A stretch of 64,000 bases of DNA, taken from positions 3,534,001 through 3,598,000 of the forward strand of contig NZ_FSRU01000002.1 of assembly GCF_900142845.1 (NCBI RefSeq), given 5' to 3'. This document shows positions 27,714-39,948 of the stretch, one piece after another. The stretch comes from Paraburkholderia phenazinium. GTDB taxonomy: Bacteria > Pseudomonadota > Gammaproteobacteria > Burkholderiales > Burkholderiaceae. The first letter of the stretch is position 1; the number at the start of each line of letters is the position of its first letter. A program made the position numbers and the translations under genes. Below the pieces are notes generated by a model that made no database searches, was not told the origin of the DNA, and saw only the letters and a list, made by a program, of their open reading frames with translations.

Positions 27714-28976
27714 ATGGACAAACTCGTCATTGAAGGCGGCCAGCGGCTGGCCGGTGAGATCGTCGTGTCGGGGGCGAAGAACGCCGCCTTGCCGATCCTG
27801 TGCGCCGGCTTGCTGAGCGCGGAGCCGGTTCATCTCGAGAACGTGCCTGACCTGCAGGACGTGCGCACCACGCTCAAGCTGCTCAACCAGATGGGTGTGC
27901 GCACCGAATCCAGCGCGGGTCGCGTGTTGCTCGATGCGTCGAAGGTCGACAACCTCGTTGCACCGTATGAGCTGGTGAAGACCATGCGTGCCTCGATCCT
28001 CGTGCTCGGGCCGCTGCTCGCACGCTTCGGCGAGGCGAAGGTGTCGCTGCCGGGCGGCTGCGCCATCGGCGCACGGCCGGTCGACCAGCACATCAAGGGC
28101 CTGCAGGCGATGGGCGCGGAGATCACCATCGAGCACGGCTTTATTGAAGCCCGCGCGAAGCGCCTGAAGGGTGCGCGCATCGTGACCGACATGATCACCG
28201 TCACCGGCACCGAGAATCTGCTGATGGCAGCCGTGCTGGCCGAAGGCGAGACCGTGATCGAAAACGCCGCGCGCGAGCCGGAAGTGGGCGATCTCGCGCA
28301 CCTGCTCGTCGAAATGGGTGCGCAGATCGACGGCATCGGCACCGACCGTCTCGTGATCCAGGGCGTCGACAAGCTGCACGGCGCGAAGCACACGGTAATT
28401 CCCGACCGTATCGAAGCGGGCACGTTCCTGTGCGCGGTCGCGGCCGCCGGTGGCGATGTGATCTTGCGCAAGGTGCGTCCGCTGATCCTGGAAGCCGTGA
28501 CGGAAAAGCTGCGCGAAGCCGGCGTGACGATCGAGGAAGGCGACGACTGGATGCGCGTGCGCATGGACCGGCGTCCGCAGGCGGTGAGCGTGCGCACCTC
28601 CGAGTACCCGGCGTTCCCGACCGACATGCAGGCGCAGTTCATGGCGCTCAACACGATCGCCAACGGTACGGCCCAGGTGGTCGAGACGATCTTCGAAAAC
28701 CGTTTCATGCACGTCCAGGAACTGAACCGCCTCGGCGCCAACATTACGATCGACGGCAACACGGCGCTCGTGAACGGCGTCGACAAGCTGTCGGGCGCCA
28801 AGGTCATGGCCACCGACCTGCGCGCCTCGGCAAGCCTCGTGATCGCCGGTCTGTGTGCCGACGGCGAGACGCTGATCGACCGCATCTATCACCTGGACCG
28901 TGGCTACGACCGCATGGAGTCGAAGCTGACGGCGGTCGGCGCGAAGGTGCGCCGCATTGCGGGGAGCCAGGCATGA
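27714..28976 (+). CDS. murA: UDP-N-acetylglucosamine 1-carboxyvinyltransferase
   Basis: MurA, 420 residues from the ATG preceding DKLVIEGG, first committed enzyme of peptidoglycan synthesis. It transfers enolpyruvate from PEP to UDP-GlcNAc. Cys116 in [15 protein letters not shown] is the fosfomycin-sensitive active-site residue. The N-terminal [23 protein letters not shown] is family-typical. An in-frame GTG at 27615 would add 33 residues; the ATG is preferred because it starts the fold. The stop overlaps hisG (ATGA). Confidence 0.96.
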   Translation: MDKLVIEGGQRLAGEIVVSGAKNAALPILCAGLLSAEPVHLENVPDLQDVRTTLKLLNQMGVRTESSAGRVLLDASKVDNLVAPYELVKTMRASILVLGPLLARFGEAKVSLPGGCAIGARPVDQHIKGLQAMGAEITIEHGFIEARAKRLKGARIVTDMITVTGTENLLMAAVLAEGETVIENAAREPEVGDLAHLLVEMGAQIDGIGTDRLVIQGVDKLHGAKHTVIPDRIEAGTFLCAVAAAGGDVILRKVRPLILEAVTEKLREAGVTIEEGDDWMRVRMDRRPQAVSVRTSEYPAFPTDMQAQFMALNTIANGTAQVVETIFENRFMHVQELNRLGANITIDGNTALVNGVDKLSGAKVMATDLRASASLVIAGLCADGETLIDRIYHLDRGYDRMESKLTAVGAKVRRIAGSQA

Positions 28977-29671
28977 GCGCGCTGCCGCAAACCTCGTCCT
29001 CGACGGCGGTGAGCGCACCGCTCACGTTGGCGCTGTCGAAAGGACGTATCTTCGAAGAGACCTTGCCGCTGCTCGAGGCGGCCGGCGTGCAGGTGGCCGA
29101 AGACCCGGAAACCTCGCGCAAGCTGATCTTGCCGACCACCGACGCGAACCTGCGCGTGATCATCGTGCGCGCCACCGATGTGCCGACCTACGTCGAATAC
29201 GGCGCGGCCGACTTCGGCGTGGCGGGCAAGGACGTCTTGCTCGAGCATGGCGGCAGCGGCCTGTATCAGCCGGTCGACCTCGACATCGCGCGGTGCCGGA
29301 TGTCGGTCGCCGTGGCGGCGGGCTTCGATTACGAGAACGCGGTGCGCCAGGGGGCGCGGCTGCGCGTCGCCACCAAATATGTGGAAACCGCGCGCCAGCA
29401 TTTTGCCGCGAAGGGTGTGCACGTCGACCTGATCAAGCTGTACGGTTCGATGGAACTCGCGCCTCTGGTGGGCCTTGCCGATGCGATCGTCGACCTGGTC
29501 AGCTCGGGCGGCACGTTGCGCGCCAATAATCTTGTCGAGGTGGAAGAGATCATGCAGATCTCGTCGCGCCTCGTCGTGAACCAGGCCGCACTCAAGCTCA
29601 AGCGTGCCGCGCTGCGGCCGTTCCTCGACGCGTTCGAACGCGCGTCGCGGCGCGCCGATGCGGTGGCCTAA
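28973..29671 (+). CDS. hisG: ATP phosphoribosyltransferase, short form
   Basis: First enzyme of histidine synthesis, 232 residues. It condenses ATP with PRPP. Motifs include LALSKGRI at the start, [13 protein letters not shown] and the PRPP loop [15 protein letters not shown]. At this length the C-terminal ACT-like regulatory domain of the ~300-residue form is absent, so it belongs to the HisG-S type that works with HisZ, known in the family; hisZ is not in this window. Its ATG overlaps the murA stop. Confidence 0.95.
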   Translation: MSALPQTSSSTAVSAPLTLALSKGRIFEETLPLLEAAGVQVAEDPETSRKLILPTTDANLRVIIVRATDVPTYVEYGAADFGVAGKDVLLEHGGSGLYQPVDLDIARCRMSVAVAAGFDYENAVRQGARLRVATKYVETARQHFAAKGVHVDLIKLYGSMELAPLVGLADAIVDLVSSGGTLRANNLVEVEEIMQISSRLVVNQAALKLKRAALRPFLDAFERASRRADAVA

Positions 29672-29767
29672 GCGCCTGACGATGCCTGATGCGGCCCGAT
29701 GCCGCCTGATGTTGCCTGATGCAAGTTGAAGGAGCATCGGGCGCGCCTTACCGAAACGGATACCAGC

Positions 29768-31090
29768 ATGTCTATCAAGATTCGCAAACTCGACTCCAGC
29801 GCTCCCGAATTCCAGAAGGCGTTGCACGCGGTGCTCGCGTTCGAGGCGAGCGAGGATGAAGCGATCGAGCAGTCGGTCGCGCAGATTCTGGCCGACGTGA
29901 AGGCGCGCGGCGATGCCGCCGTGCTCGAGTACACCAACCGCTTCGACCGTCTTACGGCGCCGAGCGTCGCCTCGCTCGAATTGCCGATGTCGGAACTCGA
30001 AGCGGCTCTCGAAGGGCTCGATCCGCGCCGCCGGGCCGCGCTCGAAGCCGCCGCCGGCCGTGTGCGCGGGTATCACGAGAAGCAGAAGATCGAATGCGGC
30101 AGCCATAGCTGGCAGTACACCGAATCCGACGGCACCGTGCTGGGCCAGAAGGTCACGCCGTTGGACCGCGCCGGCATCTACGTGCCGGGCGGCAAGGCCG
30201 CGTATCCGTCGTCGGTGTTGATGAACGCGATCCCGGCGCGGGTGGCCGGCGTGCGCGAAATCGTCATGGTCGTGCCCACGCCGGACGGCGTGAAGAATCC
30301 GCTGGTGCTGGCGGCGGCGCTGCTGGGCGGCGTGGACCGCGTGTTCACCATTGGCGGTGCGCAGGCCGTCGGCGCGCTGGCTTACGGCACCGCTACCGTG
30401 CCCGCGGTCGACAAGATCTGCGGCCCGGGCAATGCGTATGTCGCGTCGGCCAAGCGCCGCGTGTTCGGCACGGTGGGCATCGACATGATCGCCGGTCCTT
30501 CAGAAATCCTGGTGCTGTGCGACGGCACCACCGATCCGCGCTGGGTCGCCATGGACCTGTTCTCGCAGGCCGAGCACGACGAGCTCGCGCAATCCATCCT
30601 GCTGTGCCCGGACGACGCCTTCATTGCCCGCGTGCATGACGCGATCAACGAGCTGCTGCCCACCATGCCGCGCCAGGACGTGATCCGCGCCTCGCTGGAA
30701 GGGCGCGGCGCGCTGATCAAGGTGCGCGACATGGCCGAAGCCTGCGCGATCGCCAACGACATCGCCCCGGAACACCTCGAGATTTCCGCGCTCGAGCCGC
30801 ATCAATGGGGCAAGCTGATCCGCCATGCGGGCGCGATCTTCCTTGGCCGCTACACCAGCGAAAGCCTCGGCGACTACTGCGCGGGCCCGAATCACGTGCT
30901 GCCTACGTCGCGTACCGCACGGTTTTCCTCGCCGCTTGGCGTCTATGATTTCTTCAAGCGCTCGAGCGTGATCGAAGTCAGCGCGGAAGGTGCGCAGACG
31001 CTCGGTGAGATCGCCGCGGAACTCGCGTATGGCGAAGGACTGCCGGCGCATGCCCGCAGCGCCGAATACCGGATGAAGCAGAACGGCTGA
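29768..31090 (+). CDS. hisD: Histidinol dehydrogenase
   Basis: A 440-residue zinc enzyme that oxidises histidinol to histidine in two steps. It shows the HisD signature [25 protein letters not shown] and the zinc/catalytic segment [10 protein letters not shown], with EHLEI and [12 protein letters not shown] toward the end. The start is the ATG before [10 protein letters not shown]. About 95 bases separate it from hisG, containing a few diverged TGATGCC repeats. Confidence 0.95.
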   Translation: MSIKIRKLDSSAPEFQKALHAVLAFEASEDEAIEQSVAQILADVKARGDAAVLEYTNRFDRLTAPSVASLELPMSELEAALEGLDPRRRAALEAAAGRVRGYHEKQKIECGSHSWQYTESDGTVLGQKVTPLDRAGIYVPGGKAAYPSSVLMNAIPARVAGVREIVMVVPTPDGVKNPLVLAAALLGGVDRVFTIGGAQAVGALAYGTATVPAVDKICGPGNAYVASAKRRVFGTVGIDMIAGPSEILVLCDGTTDPRWVAMDLFSQAEHDELAQSILLCPDDAFIARVHDAINELLPTMPRQDVIRASLEGRGALIKVRDMAEACAIANDIAPEHLEISALEPHQWGKLIRHAGAIFLGRYTSESLGDYCAGPNHVLPTSRTARFSSPLGVYDFFKRSSVIEVSAEGAQTLGEIAAELAYGEGLPAHARSAEYRMKQNG

Positions 31091-31202
31091 GCGCGCCAGG
31101 CTGGTGTCATCCAGCCGGCGCCTCACCGACCTTGACCAACCGGGGCGGCTCTCGCGCCGCCCCTGCATGACTGGTCCGTTGTACGGAACAGTCCGCCCAT
31201 CC

Positions 31203-32273
31203 ATGACGACACCTCAAGACATCATTCGCCGCGACGTGCTCGCGATGACGAGTTATCCCGTTCCGGACGCGACAGGCTTCGTGAAGCTCGACGCGATGGA
31301 AAACCCGTTCCCCTTGCCGGCGCCGCTCGCGGCGCAACTCGGCGAGCGTCTCGCCGGCGTCGCGCTGAACCGCTATCCGGCGCCGCGCCCGGAAGCGCTG
31401 CTCGAGAAAATCAAACGCGCGATGGGCGTGCCGGCCAACTGCGAAGTGCTGCTGGGCAACGGCTCGGACGAGATCATCAGCATGGTGTCGATGGCCTGTG
31501 CCCAGCCGGGCGCCAAGGTGCTCGCGCCGGTGCCGGGCTTCGTGATGTATCAGCTGTCGGCCAAACTGGCGAATCTGGAATTCGTCGGCGTGCCGCTCAA
31601 GGCCGATTTCACGCTCGACGTCGAAGCCATGCTCGCCGCCATCGCCGAGCATCAGCCGGCCATCGTCTACCTGGCGTATCCGAACAATCCGACCGGCACG
31701 CTGTACGACGCCGCCGACATGGAGCGCATCATCGCAGCCGCGGACAAGAGCCTGGTGGTGATCGACGAGGCGTACCAGCCGTTCGCGCAGCAAAGCTGGC
31801 TGCCGCGCGCCGACGCGTTCGACAACGTGGTCGTCATGCGCACGGTCTCGAAGCTCGGCCTCGCCGGCATTCGCCTCGGCTATCTGGCCGGACGCGCGGC
31901 CTGGCTGACCGAGTTCGACAAGGTGCGCCCGCCCTACAACATCAATGTGCTGACGCAGGCCACGGCCGATTTCCTGCTCGATCACCTCGACGTGCTCGAC
32001 GCGCAGGCCGCGCAATTGCGTGAGGAACGTACAAAGCTGGCTCAGGCCGTCGGCCAGTTGCCGGGCGCGCAGGTGTTCCCGAGCGCCGGCAACTTCCTGC
32101 TGGTGCGGGTGCCTGACGCATCCGTTATGTTCGAAACGCTGCTTACCGCGCGGGTTTTGATCAAAAACGTGAGTAAAATGCACCCATTGCTGGCGAATTG
32201 CGTGCGTCTGACGGTGGGTTCCCCTGAAGAAAACGCGCAACTGCTGGCCGCACTGAAACTCGTGCTGCATTAA
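31203..32273 (+). CDS. hisC: Histidinol-phosphate aminotransferase
   Basis: A 356-residue fold-type I PLP aminotransferase: opening [24 protein letters not shown], the aspartate in [11 protein letters not shown], and the PLP lysine in [16 protein letters not shown]. It makes L-histidinol phosphate from imidazole acetol phosphate. The start is the ATG preceding TTPQDII; further upstream sequence is not conserved. It lies between hisD and hisB. Confidence 0.95.
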   Translation: MTTPQDIIRRDVLAMTSYPVPDATGFVKLDAMENPFPLPAPLAAQLGERLAGVALNRYPAPRPEALLEKIKRAMGVPANCEVLLGNGSDEIISMVSMACAQPGAKVLAPVPGFVMYQLSAKLANLEFVGVPLKADFTLDVEAMLAAIAEHQPAIVYLAYPNNPTGTLYDAADMERIIAAADKSLVVIDEAYQPFAQQSWLPRADAFDNVVVMRTVSKLGLAGIRLGYLAGRAAWLTEFDKVRPPYNINVLTQATADFLLDHLDVLDAQAAQLREERTKLAQAVGQLPGAQVFPSAGNFLLVRVPDASVMFETLLTARVLIKNVSKMHPLLANCVRLTVGSPEENAQLLAALKLVLH

Positions 32274-32368
32274 ACGGCGTGCCGTTGCACCGCGCACCGC
32301 GTAGCGGGCGCGGCATCCGGCGTTCCCCCCAAACCCCCATCTTTCATAGTCAGATTCGAGGAATTACC

Positions 32369-32956
32369 ATGCGCCAGGCGGAAGTCGTTCGCGACACTAG
32401 CGAAACGCAGATCCGTATCAAGATCAATCTGGACGGCACCGGCAAGCAAAAGCTCGCCACCGGTGTGCCGTTCCTCGACCACATGCTCGACCAGATCGCG
32501 CGGCATGGGTTGATCGATCTCGACATCGAGGCGCATGGCGACACGCATATCGACGACCACCATACGGTCGAAGACGTCGGCATCACGCTGGGGCAGGCGG
32601 TCGCGAAGGCCGTCGGCGACAAGAAGGGCATCCGTCGCTACGGTCATTCTTACGTGCCGCTGGATGAAGCGCTGTCGCGCGTGGTGATCGATTTTTCCGG
32701 CCGCCCGGGCCTCGAATTTCACGTGCCGTTCACGCGCGCGCGCATCGGTACGTTCGACGTCGATCTCTCCATCGAATTTTTCCGCGGCTTTGTGAACCAC
32801 GCCGGCGTGACGCTCCATATCGACAACCTGCGCGGCCTGAATGCCCATCACCAGATGGAAACGGTGTTCAAGGCGTTCGGACGGGCGCTGCGCATGGCCG
32901 TCGAACTGGACGATCGTGCGGCAGGGCAGATTCCGTCGACCAAAGGTAGCTTATAA
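32369..32956 (+). CDS. hisB: Imidazoleglycerol-phosphate dehydratase
   Basis: A 195-residue monofunctional IGP dehydratase (no phosphatase domain, unlike E. coli HisB). The metal ligands lie in [14 protein letters not shown] and the later ...[13 protein letters not shown]...[29 protein letters not shown] ribosome-binding site precedes the ATG. It is in the his operon between hisC and marC. The 147 bases after it contain a CCCCCC/GGGGGG-type stem. Confidence 0.95.
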   Translation: MRQAEVVRDTSETQIRIKINLDGTGKQKLATGVPFLDHMLDQIARHGLIDLDIEAHGDTHIDDHHTVEDVGITLGQAVAKAVGDKKGIRRYGHSYVPLDEALSRVVIDFSGRPGLEFHVPFTRARIGTFDVDLSIEFFRGFVNHAGVTLHIDNLRGLNAHHQMETVFKAFGRALRMAVELDDRAAGQIPSTKGSL

Positions 32957-33103
32957 GGGCCCCCAAACCTGTCGCTTCGCGCCAGGCCCCCCGAGGGGGC
33001 GGGCAAGAAAACCTGGGGCTGCCCGGCGTTTTCTTGCAATCAGGCGAGTGAGCAAGCAGGACTAACCGGACCGGGCGCGCGCCTTGCGTGGGCTTGGCTT
33101 GCG

Positions 33104-33724
33104 ATGGATATCCTCAAGTCGTTTATCTCGCTGCTGGCGTTGATCAACCCGGTGGGCGCGATTCCGTTCTTCATGAGCCTCACGGCCCAGCAGTCGGACG
33201 GCGAGCGGCGCCGGACCATCCGGATTGCTGCGATCTCAGTGTTCTTCGTGATTGCGGTGACGACGCTGCTCGGGCAGCAGATCATCGGCTTTTTCGGCAT
33301 CTCGGTGGGCTCGCTGCAGGTGGGCGGCGGCATCATCATGTTGCTGATGGCGATCAATATGCTGAATGCGCAGATCGGCAACAGCCGTTCGACGCCGGAA
33401 GAGCGTCACGAGGCCGAGCAGAAGGATAACGTCGCCGTGGTGCCGCTCGCGATCCCGCTGCTGACGGGGCCGGGCGCCATCAGCACGGTGATCATCTATG
33501 CGGCCCACTCGCCGCATTGGTACGACCGGATTAGTCTTATCGTTATCGGCGCGGTGCTGGCGGCGATCTGCTTTTTTTCGCTGCGGCTTGCTGAACCGAT
33601 CGCCCGCTGGGTGGGGCAAACGGGCATCAATATCGGCACGCGGCTCATGGGTTTGATGTTGTCGGCGCTGGCGGTGGAATTCATCGTCGACGGTCTGAAG
33701 GCGTTACTGCCTAACTTGAAATGA
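33104..33724 (+). CDS. MarC-family integral membrane protein inside the his operon
   Basis: A 206-residue protein with six hydrophobic segments, of the MarC/UPF0056 family: [18 protein letters not shown] at the start and [11 protein letters not shown] in the middle are hallmark loops. The family's function is unsettled; transport is suggested. Its ATG-overlapping stop (ATGA) with hisH makes co-translation likely, so it has been inserted into the his operon. Confidence 0.92.
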   Translation: MDILKSFISLLALINPVGAIPFFMSLTAQQSDGERRRTIRIAAISVFFVIAVTTLLGQQIIGFFGISVGSLQVGGGIIMLLMAINMLNAQIGNSRSTPEERHEAEQKDNVAVVPLAIPLLTGPGAISTVIIYAAHSPHWYDRISLIVIGAVLAAICFFSLRLAEPIARWVGQTGINIGTRLMGLMLSALAVEFIVDGLKALLPNLK

Positions 33725-34362
33725 AAACTTCGATTGCGATTGTGGATTACGGAATGGGCAACCTGCGTTCGGTCGCCCAGGCATTGAGAAAGGCCGCGCC
33801 GGAAGCGGAGGTGGCGATCGTCGACCGGCCGGAAGCGATTCGCGCGGCCGATCGCGTCGTGCTGCCCGGCCAGGGCGCGATGCCCGACTGCATGCGCAGC
33901 CTCGCCGAATCGGGCCTGCAGGAGGCGGTCGTCGAAGCGTCGCGCAGCAAGCCGCTGATGGGCGTGTGCGTGGGCGAGCAGATGCTGTTCGACTGGAGCG
34001 CCGAGGGCGGCACGCCAGGGCTCGGCCTGTTGCCCGGCAAGGTGCTGCGCTTCGACCTGGAAGGCCAGCTGCAGGACGACGGTTCGCGCTTCAAGGTGCC
34101 GCAGATGGGCTGGAACCGCGTCCGCCAGACCCTGCCGCACCCGCTGTGGGACGGCGTCGCGGACGGCAGCTTCTTCTACTTCGTGCATAGCTACTACGTG
34201 CAGCCGGACAATGCGGCGCACACCTCGGGCGAGACTGTGTACGGCGTGCCCTTTACCTCGGCGGTGGCGCGGGATAACATCTTCGCAACCCAATTCCACC
34301 CGGAAAAGAGCGCTGAAGCGGGTCTGCGCGTGTATCGAAACTTCGTGCACTGGAACCCGTGA
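33721..34362 (+). CDS. hisH: Imidazole glycerol phosphate synthase glutaminase subunit
   Basis: A 213-residue class I glutamine amidotransferase that supplies ammonia to HisF. Catalytic Cys83 lies in GVCVGEQML, and His193 with Glu195 in QFHPEKS. The opening [16 protein letters not shown] is the HisH N terminus. It overlaps the marC stop and is followed by 207 bases before hisA. Confidence 0.96.
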   Translation: MKTSIAIVDYGMGNLRSVAQALRKAAPEAEVAIVDRPEAIRAADRVVLPGQGAMPDCMRSLAESGLQEAVVEASRSKPLMGVCVGEQMLFDWSAEGGTPGLGLLPGKVLRFDLEGQLQDDGSRFKVPQMGWNRVRQTLPHPLWDGVADGSFFYFVHSYYVQPDNAAHTSGETVYGVPFTSAVARDNIFATQFHPEKSAEAGLRVYRNFVHWNP

Positions 34363-34569
34363 GCGCCTGCCGTCCCATCTTTCGTTGTACCGTGAGCCGC
34401 CTGATTCGTACCGTGGCGGCGTGCGGCGCTGCGTCTTTGTGCCCGATGCACGTGCGCCGGGCTCCTGAAAGAGTTGTACTAAACTAGCGAAACGGCGCGC
34501 GAGCAGCCTCATCCGGCTTTTCGGCGCCGCCCGACTTTAAACCTTCTTCCCTGACTAGACCCGATTGCT

Positions 34570-35322
34570 ATGCTGCTGATTCCCGCCATCGACCTGAAAG
34601 ATGGTCAGTGTGTACGCCTCAAACAGGGCGACATGGACCAGGCGACGATTTTTTCCGAGGAACCGGCGGCGATGGCCCGACACTGGGTCGACCGCGGTGC
34701 CCGGCGCCTGCACCTCGTCGACCTCAATGGAGCATTTGCCGGTAAGCCGAAGAACGAAGACGCGATCCGCGCGATCATCGAGGAAGTCGGTGGCGAGATT
34801 CCCGTCCAGCTGGGCGGCGGCATCCGCGACCTGAACACCATCGAGCGGTATCTGGACGACGGTCTGTCGTACGTGATCATCGGCACGGCGGCGGTGAAGA
34901 ACCCGGGCTTTCTGCAGGACGCCTGCACGGCGTTCGGCGGCCATATCATCGTCGGGCTGGACGCGAAAGACGGCAAGGTGGCCACGGACGGCTGGAGCAA
35001 GCTGACCGGCCACGAAGTCGCCGACCTCGCGCGCAAGTTCGAGGACTACGGCTGCGAGTCGATCATCTACACCGACATCGGCCGCGACGGCATGCTGCAG
35101 GGGATCAACATCGAAGCGACGGTGCGCCTCGCGCGCGCGGTGAAGATTCCGGTGATCGCGAGCGGCGGCCTGTCGAACCTCGCCGACATCGAAGCGCTGT
35201 GCGAAGTCGAAGTCGAAGGCATCGAAGGCGTGATCTGCGGTCGCGCCATCTATTCGGGCGACCTCGACTTTGCGGCGGCCCAGACGCTCGCCGACAAGCT
35301 GCGCGAGTCGGACGACGCCTGA
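34570..35322 (+). CDS. hisA: Phosphoribosylformimino-5-aminoimidazole carboxamide ribotide isomerase
   Basis: A 250-residue beta-alpha barrel isomerase. Catalytic Asp8 is in IPAIDLKDG and the second aspartate in YTDIGRDGM, with phosphate-binding QLGGGIRD and IASGGLSN. Its start is preceded by a ~207-base gap after hisH. It feeds the substrate to HisHF. Confidence 0.96.
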   Translation: MLLIPAIDLKDGQCVRLKQGDMDQATIFSEEPAAMARHWVDRGARRLHLVDLNGAFAGKPKNEDAIRAIIEEVGGEIPVQLGGGIRDLNTIERYLDDGLSYVIIGTAAVKNPGFLQDACTAFGGHIIVGLDAKDGKVATDGWSKLTGHEVADLARKFEDYGCESIIYTDIGRDGMLQGINIEATVRLARAVKIPVIASGGLSNLADIEALCEVEVEGIEGVICGRAIYSGDLDFAAAQTLADKLRESDDA

Positions 35323-35513
35323 CGCGTTTCGGCGCCGCGGGTGCGGATGCCTGGTCGCTCTGGACTGCGGCGACCCTACGCTGCAAGGCAGCGCCGGCCG
35401 TCGAGGCAAGCGAAGGCCAACCCAGGCCAGCCCGGCACGGCAACGCGCGCCGGCATTGCGCCGCTCCGGTATGAGCGGCCTCATCAGCGGTATTGGCAAG
35501 AATTTGCACGATC

Positions 35514-36287
<774 letters not shown>

Positions 36288-36288
36288 C

Positions 36289-36699
36289 GTGGTGAACCCT
36301 ACGGCAGTAGATTGGCTCGACAAGGTGAAGTGGGACGCGAACGGCCTCGTGCCGGTGATCGCGCAGGAAGCCTCGAGCAACGACGTGCTGATGTTCGCGT
36401 GGATGAACCGCGAGGCGCTCGCCAAGACGGTCGAGACCGGCCGCGCGGTGTATTTCTCGCGCTCGCGTCAGCGTCTGTGGTTCAAGGGCGAAGAGTCCGG
36501 CCACGTGCAGCACGTGCATGAAGTGCGGCTCGATTGCGACGAAGACGTCGTGCTGCTGAAGGTCGAGCAGGTATCGGGCATTGCCTGCCATACCGGCCGC
36601 CATTCGTGCTTTTTCCAGAAATTCGAAGGGACGGTCGACGACGGCGACTGGGTCGCTGTCGAGCCCGTCCTGAAAGACCCCGAACACATCTACAAATGA
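36289..36699 (+). CDS. hisI: Phosphoribosyl-AMP cyclohydrolase
   Basis: A 136-residue enzyme (separate from HisE here). The metal-binding cysteines lie in [13 protein letters not shown] and [15 protein letters not shown], matching the HisI family. It hydrolyses phosphoribosyl-AMP. The start is GTG at 36289, or GTG three bases later; its stop overlaps hisE by four bases. Confidence 0.95.
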   Translation: MVNPTAVDWLDKVKWDANGLVPVIAQEASSNDVLMFAWMNREALAKTVETGRAVYFSRSRQRLWFKGEESGHVQHVHEVRLDCDEDVVLLKVEQVSGIACHTGRHSCFFQKFEGTVDDGDWVAVEPVLKDPEHIYK

Positions 36700-37070
36700 C
36701 GCAAAACTCGCAATCGACGAACGACACCCTGCTGCGCCTCGCCGCAGTGATCGACGGCCGCAAGGGCGGCGATCCGGACGTGTCGTATGTATCGCGCCTG
36801 TTCCACAAGGGCGACGACGCGGTCTTGAAGAAGATCGGCGAAGAAGCGACTGAGGTCGTGCTCGCCGCCAAGGACGTGCGCCAGGGCGGCGCGCCCACCG
36901 CGCTGGTCGGCGAAGTGGCCGATCTCTGGTTCCATTGCCTCGTGATGCTGTCGCACTTCGATCTGAGCCCGGCCGATGTGCTCGCCGAGCTCGAACGCCG
37001 CGAAGGCATGTCGGGGATCGAAGAGAAAGCGCTGCGCAAGAGCCGCGAGCGCGAGCAGCAAGGCGACTGA
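36696..37070 (+). CDS. hisE: Phosphoribosyl-ATP pyrophosphatase
   Basis: A 124-residue MazG-like alpha-helical pyrophosphatase. It removes diphosphate from phosphoribosyl-ATP. Family segments are [27 protein letters not shown] and [20 protein letters not shown]. It starts inside the hisI stop (ATGA) and is the last his gene; DUF4870-like and HIT genes follow. Confidence 0.95.
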   Translation: MTQNSQSTNDTLLRLAAVIDGRKGGDPDVSYVSRLFHKGDDAVLKKIGEEATEVVLAAKDVRQGGAPTALVGEVADLWFHCLVMLSHFDLSPADVLAELERREGMSGIEEKALRKSREREQQGD

Positions 37071-37116
37071 CGTCAACTGAGTTCAACCGAACGCCAACAG
37101 GAAGGAGGACGCAAAC

Positions 37117-37524
37117 ATGGAACAGTCGCAAGGTGCTTATCCGCCACCCCCGCCGCCGCCGTCCTACCGCAATGCCGTCGAATCCGACCGCGAGCGTAGC
37201 GCGCGCACCCTGACGCATGTGCTGTACGCCCTCTACGCGGTCTATTGGCTGACGGGCGGCATCTCGGTGCTGGTCGCCATCATCGTCAATTATGTGAAGC
37301 GGCCCGACGTGGTGGGCACGCCCTACGAGGCGCATTTCCAGTGGCAGATGCGCACGTTCTGGTGGTGCATGCTCGGCTATCTGATCGGCGGCCTGCTGTT
37401 TTTCGTCGTGATCGGAATTCCGATCCTGTGGGCTGTCGGGATCTGGATGTTGTACCGTATCATCAAGGGCTGGCTGTATCTGTACGACAACAAGCCGCTG
37501 CTGAATCCGCGGGCGTGGTTCTGA
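37117..37524 (+). CDS. DUF4870-like small membrane protein
   Basis: A 135-residue protein with a proline run (YPPPPPPPSY) at the N terminus and three hydrophobic helices (about residues 30-52, 72-92, 95-115). The pattern TLTHVLYALYAVYWLTGGISV and YEAHFQWQMRTFWWCML fits DUF4870-family membrane proteins. Function unknown. It sits between hisE and a HIT gene, with GGAGGA at the ribosome-binding site. Confidence 0.8.
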   Translation: MEQSQGAYPPPPPPPSYRNAVESDRERSARTLTHVLYALYAVYWLTGGISVLVAIIVNYVKRPDVVGTPYEAHFQWQMRTFWWCMLGYLIGGLLFFVVIGIPILWAVGIWMLYRIIKGWLYLYDNKPLLNPRAWF

Positions 37525-37566
37525 CGTCTGGTTCCGCCGCCCGCCCGTTTGCGCTTCAGGACACAC

Positions 37567-37932
37567 ATGAGCCACGACTCAAATTGCCTTTTCTGCAAGA
37601 TCGCCTCGGGCGAGATTCCGTCTACCAAGGTCCATGAGGACGACGAGTTCGTCGCCTTTCGCGACATCCGTCCGGCAGCCGAGACGCATGTGCTGGTGAT
37701 TCCGCGCAAGCACATCGAAACGCTGTCGAACTGCAGCGAAGGCGATGCACCGCTGCTTGGTAGAATGCTCGTATTGGTGGCGCGTCTGGCCGAGCAGCTC
37801 GGCGTGGCCTACACCGGCGGCGAGACCGGCTTTCGCACGGTGATTAACACCGGGCCGGGCGGCGGTCAGGAGGTGTACCACCTGCATGCGCATATTCTGG
37901 CGGGACCGCGTCCGTGGCAACGGATGGGGTAA
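37567..37932 (+). CDS. HIT-family nucleotide hydrolase
   Basis: A 121-residue histidine-triad protein. It has the zinc-binding start NCLFCKIASGEIPS and the triad HLHAHILAG near residue 107. Such proteins hydrolyse adenosine phosphoramidates and similar. The start ATG (SHDSNCLFC) was chosen over an upstream one by family similarity. It is conserved next to his and tat genes in Burkholderiales. Confidence 0.93.
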   Translation: MSHDSNCLFCKIASGEIPSTKVHEDDEFVAFRDIRPAAETHVLVIPRKHIETLSNCSEGDAPLLGRMLVLVARLAEQLGVAYTGGETGFRTVINTGPGGGQEVYHLHAHILAGPRPWQRMG

Positions 37933-38121
37933 GCGCCGGGGCGCCGCGAACGCAGACGGTTCGATCGCGTTCTACAGGCGTATTGAACTGCGTATGATGG
38001 CGGACGGCGGAGCGAAGGCGTTTTTCTCTTGAGATGTAATGACGCCGTCGCGATTGCCTGACCACAATCGTGCGCAGAGCCGCTGGGGGAATCCGAAGCA
38101 GCGGCGGCAACGTATAGATGA

Positions 38122-38442
<321 letters not shown>

Positions 38443-38480
38443 GCCGCGGTCCATCCGCGTACTGACGGGAACCCCACCTC

Positions 38481-39017
38481 ATGCTGGACCTCGGTCTAAC
38501 CAAGATGGCGCTGATCGGCGTCGTCGCGCTGGTCGTACTCGGGCCGGAGCGGCTGCCGCGCGTCGCCCGCACGGCGGGGGCGCTGTTCGGTCGCGCGCAG
38601 CGCTATATCAACGACGTGAAGGCCGAAGTCACGCGTGAAATCGAACTCGACGAATTGCGTCGCATGAAGACCGAGTTCGAAACGGCGGCGAGCAACGTCG
38701 AAAACACCGTCCACGACAATCTGCGCAAGCACGAAACCGAGCTGAACGAGGCGTGGGGTTCGGGTTCGTCCGTGAGCCCCAGCATTGCCGGCGGGGCGCT
38801 GGAAGGCGCCGCGGATAGCGGCCTCATGTCCAGTTCGACGTCCTGGCGCAGCACGGCTGCCGCCGCGCCCAGGCGCAAGAACTGGCGCGTCAAGCAGACC
38901 GCCATGCCAACGTGGTACAAGCGTGCCACTGCCCGCCGGACGCGCGTGCAGTCGGGCGCAGCGCGCGTGGCGCGTCATACGCCGGTGAGCCTGCGCCGGC
39001 CGACGCGCTTCTTCTGA
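38481..39017 (+). CDS. tatB: Sec-independent translocase subunit TatB
   Basis: A 178-residue TatB: N-terminal helix (LDLGLTKMALIGVVALVVLGPERLPRVAR) with the P-G-P-like ERLPR hinge, then a coiled helix to about residue 95. The tail is long and strongly basic (many Arg from residue 130 on). TatB and TatC form the substrate receptor. It lies between tatA and tatC. Confidence 0.95.
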   Translation: MLDLGLTKMALIGVVALVVLGPERLPRVARTAGALFGRAQRYINDVKAEVTREIELDELRRMKTEFETAASNVENTVHDNLRKHETELNEAWGSGSSVSPSIAGGALEGAADSGLMSSSTSWRSTAAAAPRRKNWRVKQTAMPTWYKRATARRTRVQSGAARVARHTPVSLRRPTRFF

Positions 39018-39051
39018 TGACCCTAGCGACAATCTCCTACCGAGGGCCGGT

Positions 39052-39834
39052 GTGAGCGACCCCCAGCAAACCCAGACTGAAGGTAACGAAGAGACCTTCA
39101 TCTCGCATCTCGTCGAACTGCGCGACCGTATCATGCGCGCCGGCATTGCCGTCATCGTGGTGTTTCTCGGGCTCGTCTACTGGGCGCCGGACATCTTCAA
39201 GCTGCTCGCGCGGCCCTTGATGATGAATCTGCCGAAGGACGGCAAGCTGATCGTCACCGACGTCACCGGCTCCTTCTTCGTGCCGATGAAGGTGACCATG
39301 ATGGTGGCCTTCGTCATCGCGCTGCCTATCGTGCTGTACCAGATCTGGGCGTTTGTCGCGCCGGGCCTGTACCAGCATGAAAAGAAGCTGGTCGTGCCGC
39401 TAGTGGGCAGCAGCTACATCCTGTTCCTGTGCGGCATGGCGTTCGCGTACTTCGTGGTGTTTCCCACCATCTTCCGCGTGATGGCGCACTACAACGCGCC
39501 GCTTGGCGCGGCGATGAACACGGATATCGACAACTATCTCAGTTTCGTCCTGACCATGTTCATTGCGTTCGGGGTGACCTTCGAAGTCCCGATAGTCGTC
39601 GTGCTACTGGTCCGGATGGGCATTCTGACGGTCAAGAAGCTGCGTCAGATCCGGCCGTATGTGGTCGTCGGGGCGTTCGTCGTGTCCGCGGTCGTGACCC
39701 CGCCTGACGTGTTTTCCCAGTTGATTCTCGCGGTGCCGCTGATCGTGTTGTACGAGGCGGGGATCATCGCGGCGCGGCTGATTGTCGGCAAGCAGAAGGA
39801 AGTGGCCGACGAAGAGGAGCATGCGCCGAGTTGA
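39052..39834 (+). CDS. tatC: Sec-independent translocase subunit TatC
   Basis: A 260-residue, six-helix protein with the TatC hallmarks FISHLVELRDRIMRA at the N terminus and FGVTFEVPIVVVLL before helix 5. It binds twin-arginine signal peptides. The start is GTG. It is the final gene of the his-tat transcription unit and is followed by a strong terminator. Confidence 0.96.
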   Translation: MSDPQQTQTEGNEETFISHLVELRDRIMRAGIAVIVVFLGLVYWAPDIFKLLARPLMMNLPKDGKLIVTDVTGSFFVPMKVTMMVAFVIALPIVLYQIWAFVAPGLYQHEKKLVVPLVGSSYILFLCGMAFAYFVVFPTIFRVMAHYNAPLGAAMNTDIDNYLSFVLTMFIAFGVTFEVPIVVVLLVRMGILTVKKLRQIRPYVVVGAFVVSAVVTPPDVFSQLILAVPLIVLYEAGIIAARLIVGKQKEVADEEEHAPS

Positions 39835-39869
39835 GGGGGATGACGCAAAGGCCGGGACAAGGGTGATGC

Positions 39870-39903
39870 AAAAAGGGCAGTCCGTGATTGGACTGCCCTT
39901 TTT
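39870..39903. terminator. Strong bidirectional terminator between tatC and protease gene
   Basis: A perfect 14-bp stem, AAAAAGGGCAGTCC (39870-39883) with GGACTGCCCTTTTT (39890-39903), closes a six-base loop. It is A-tract/T-tract flanked and placed between convergent genes, so it should end transcription from both sides. Confidence 0.95.
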
Positions 39904-39948
39904 ATTTGGGTGGGATCTGGGCGCGGCCTGAGCTCGGCTCAACCGGGC

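Noticed and set aside
32957..33103. CCCCCC/GGGGG stem after hisB as a terminator
   Set aside because: No T tract follows and downstream his genes depend on read-through, so it is not called a terminator.
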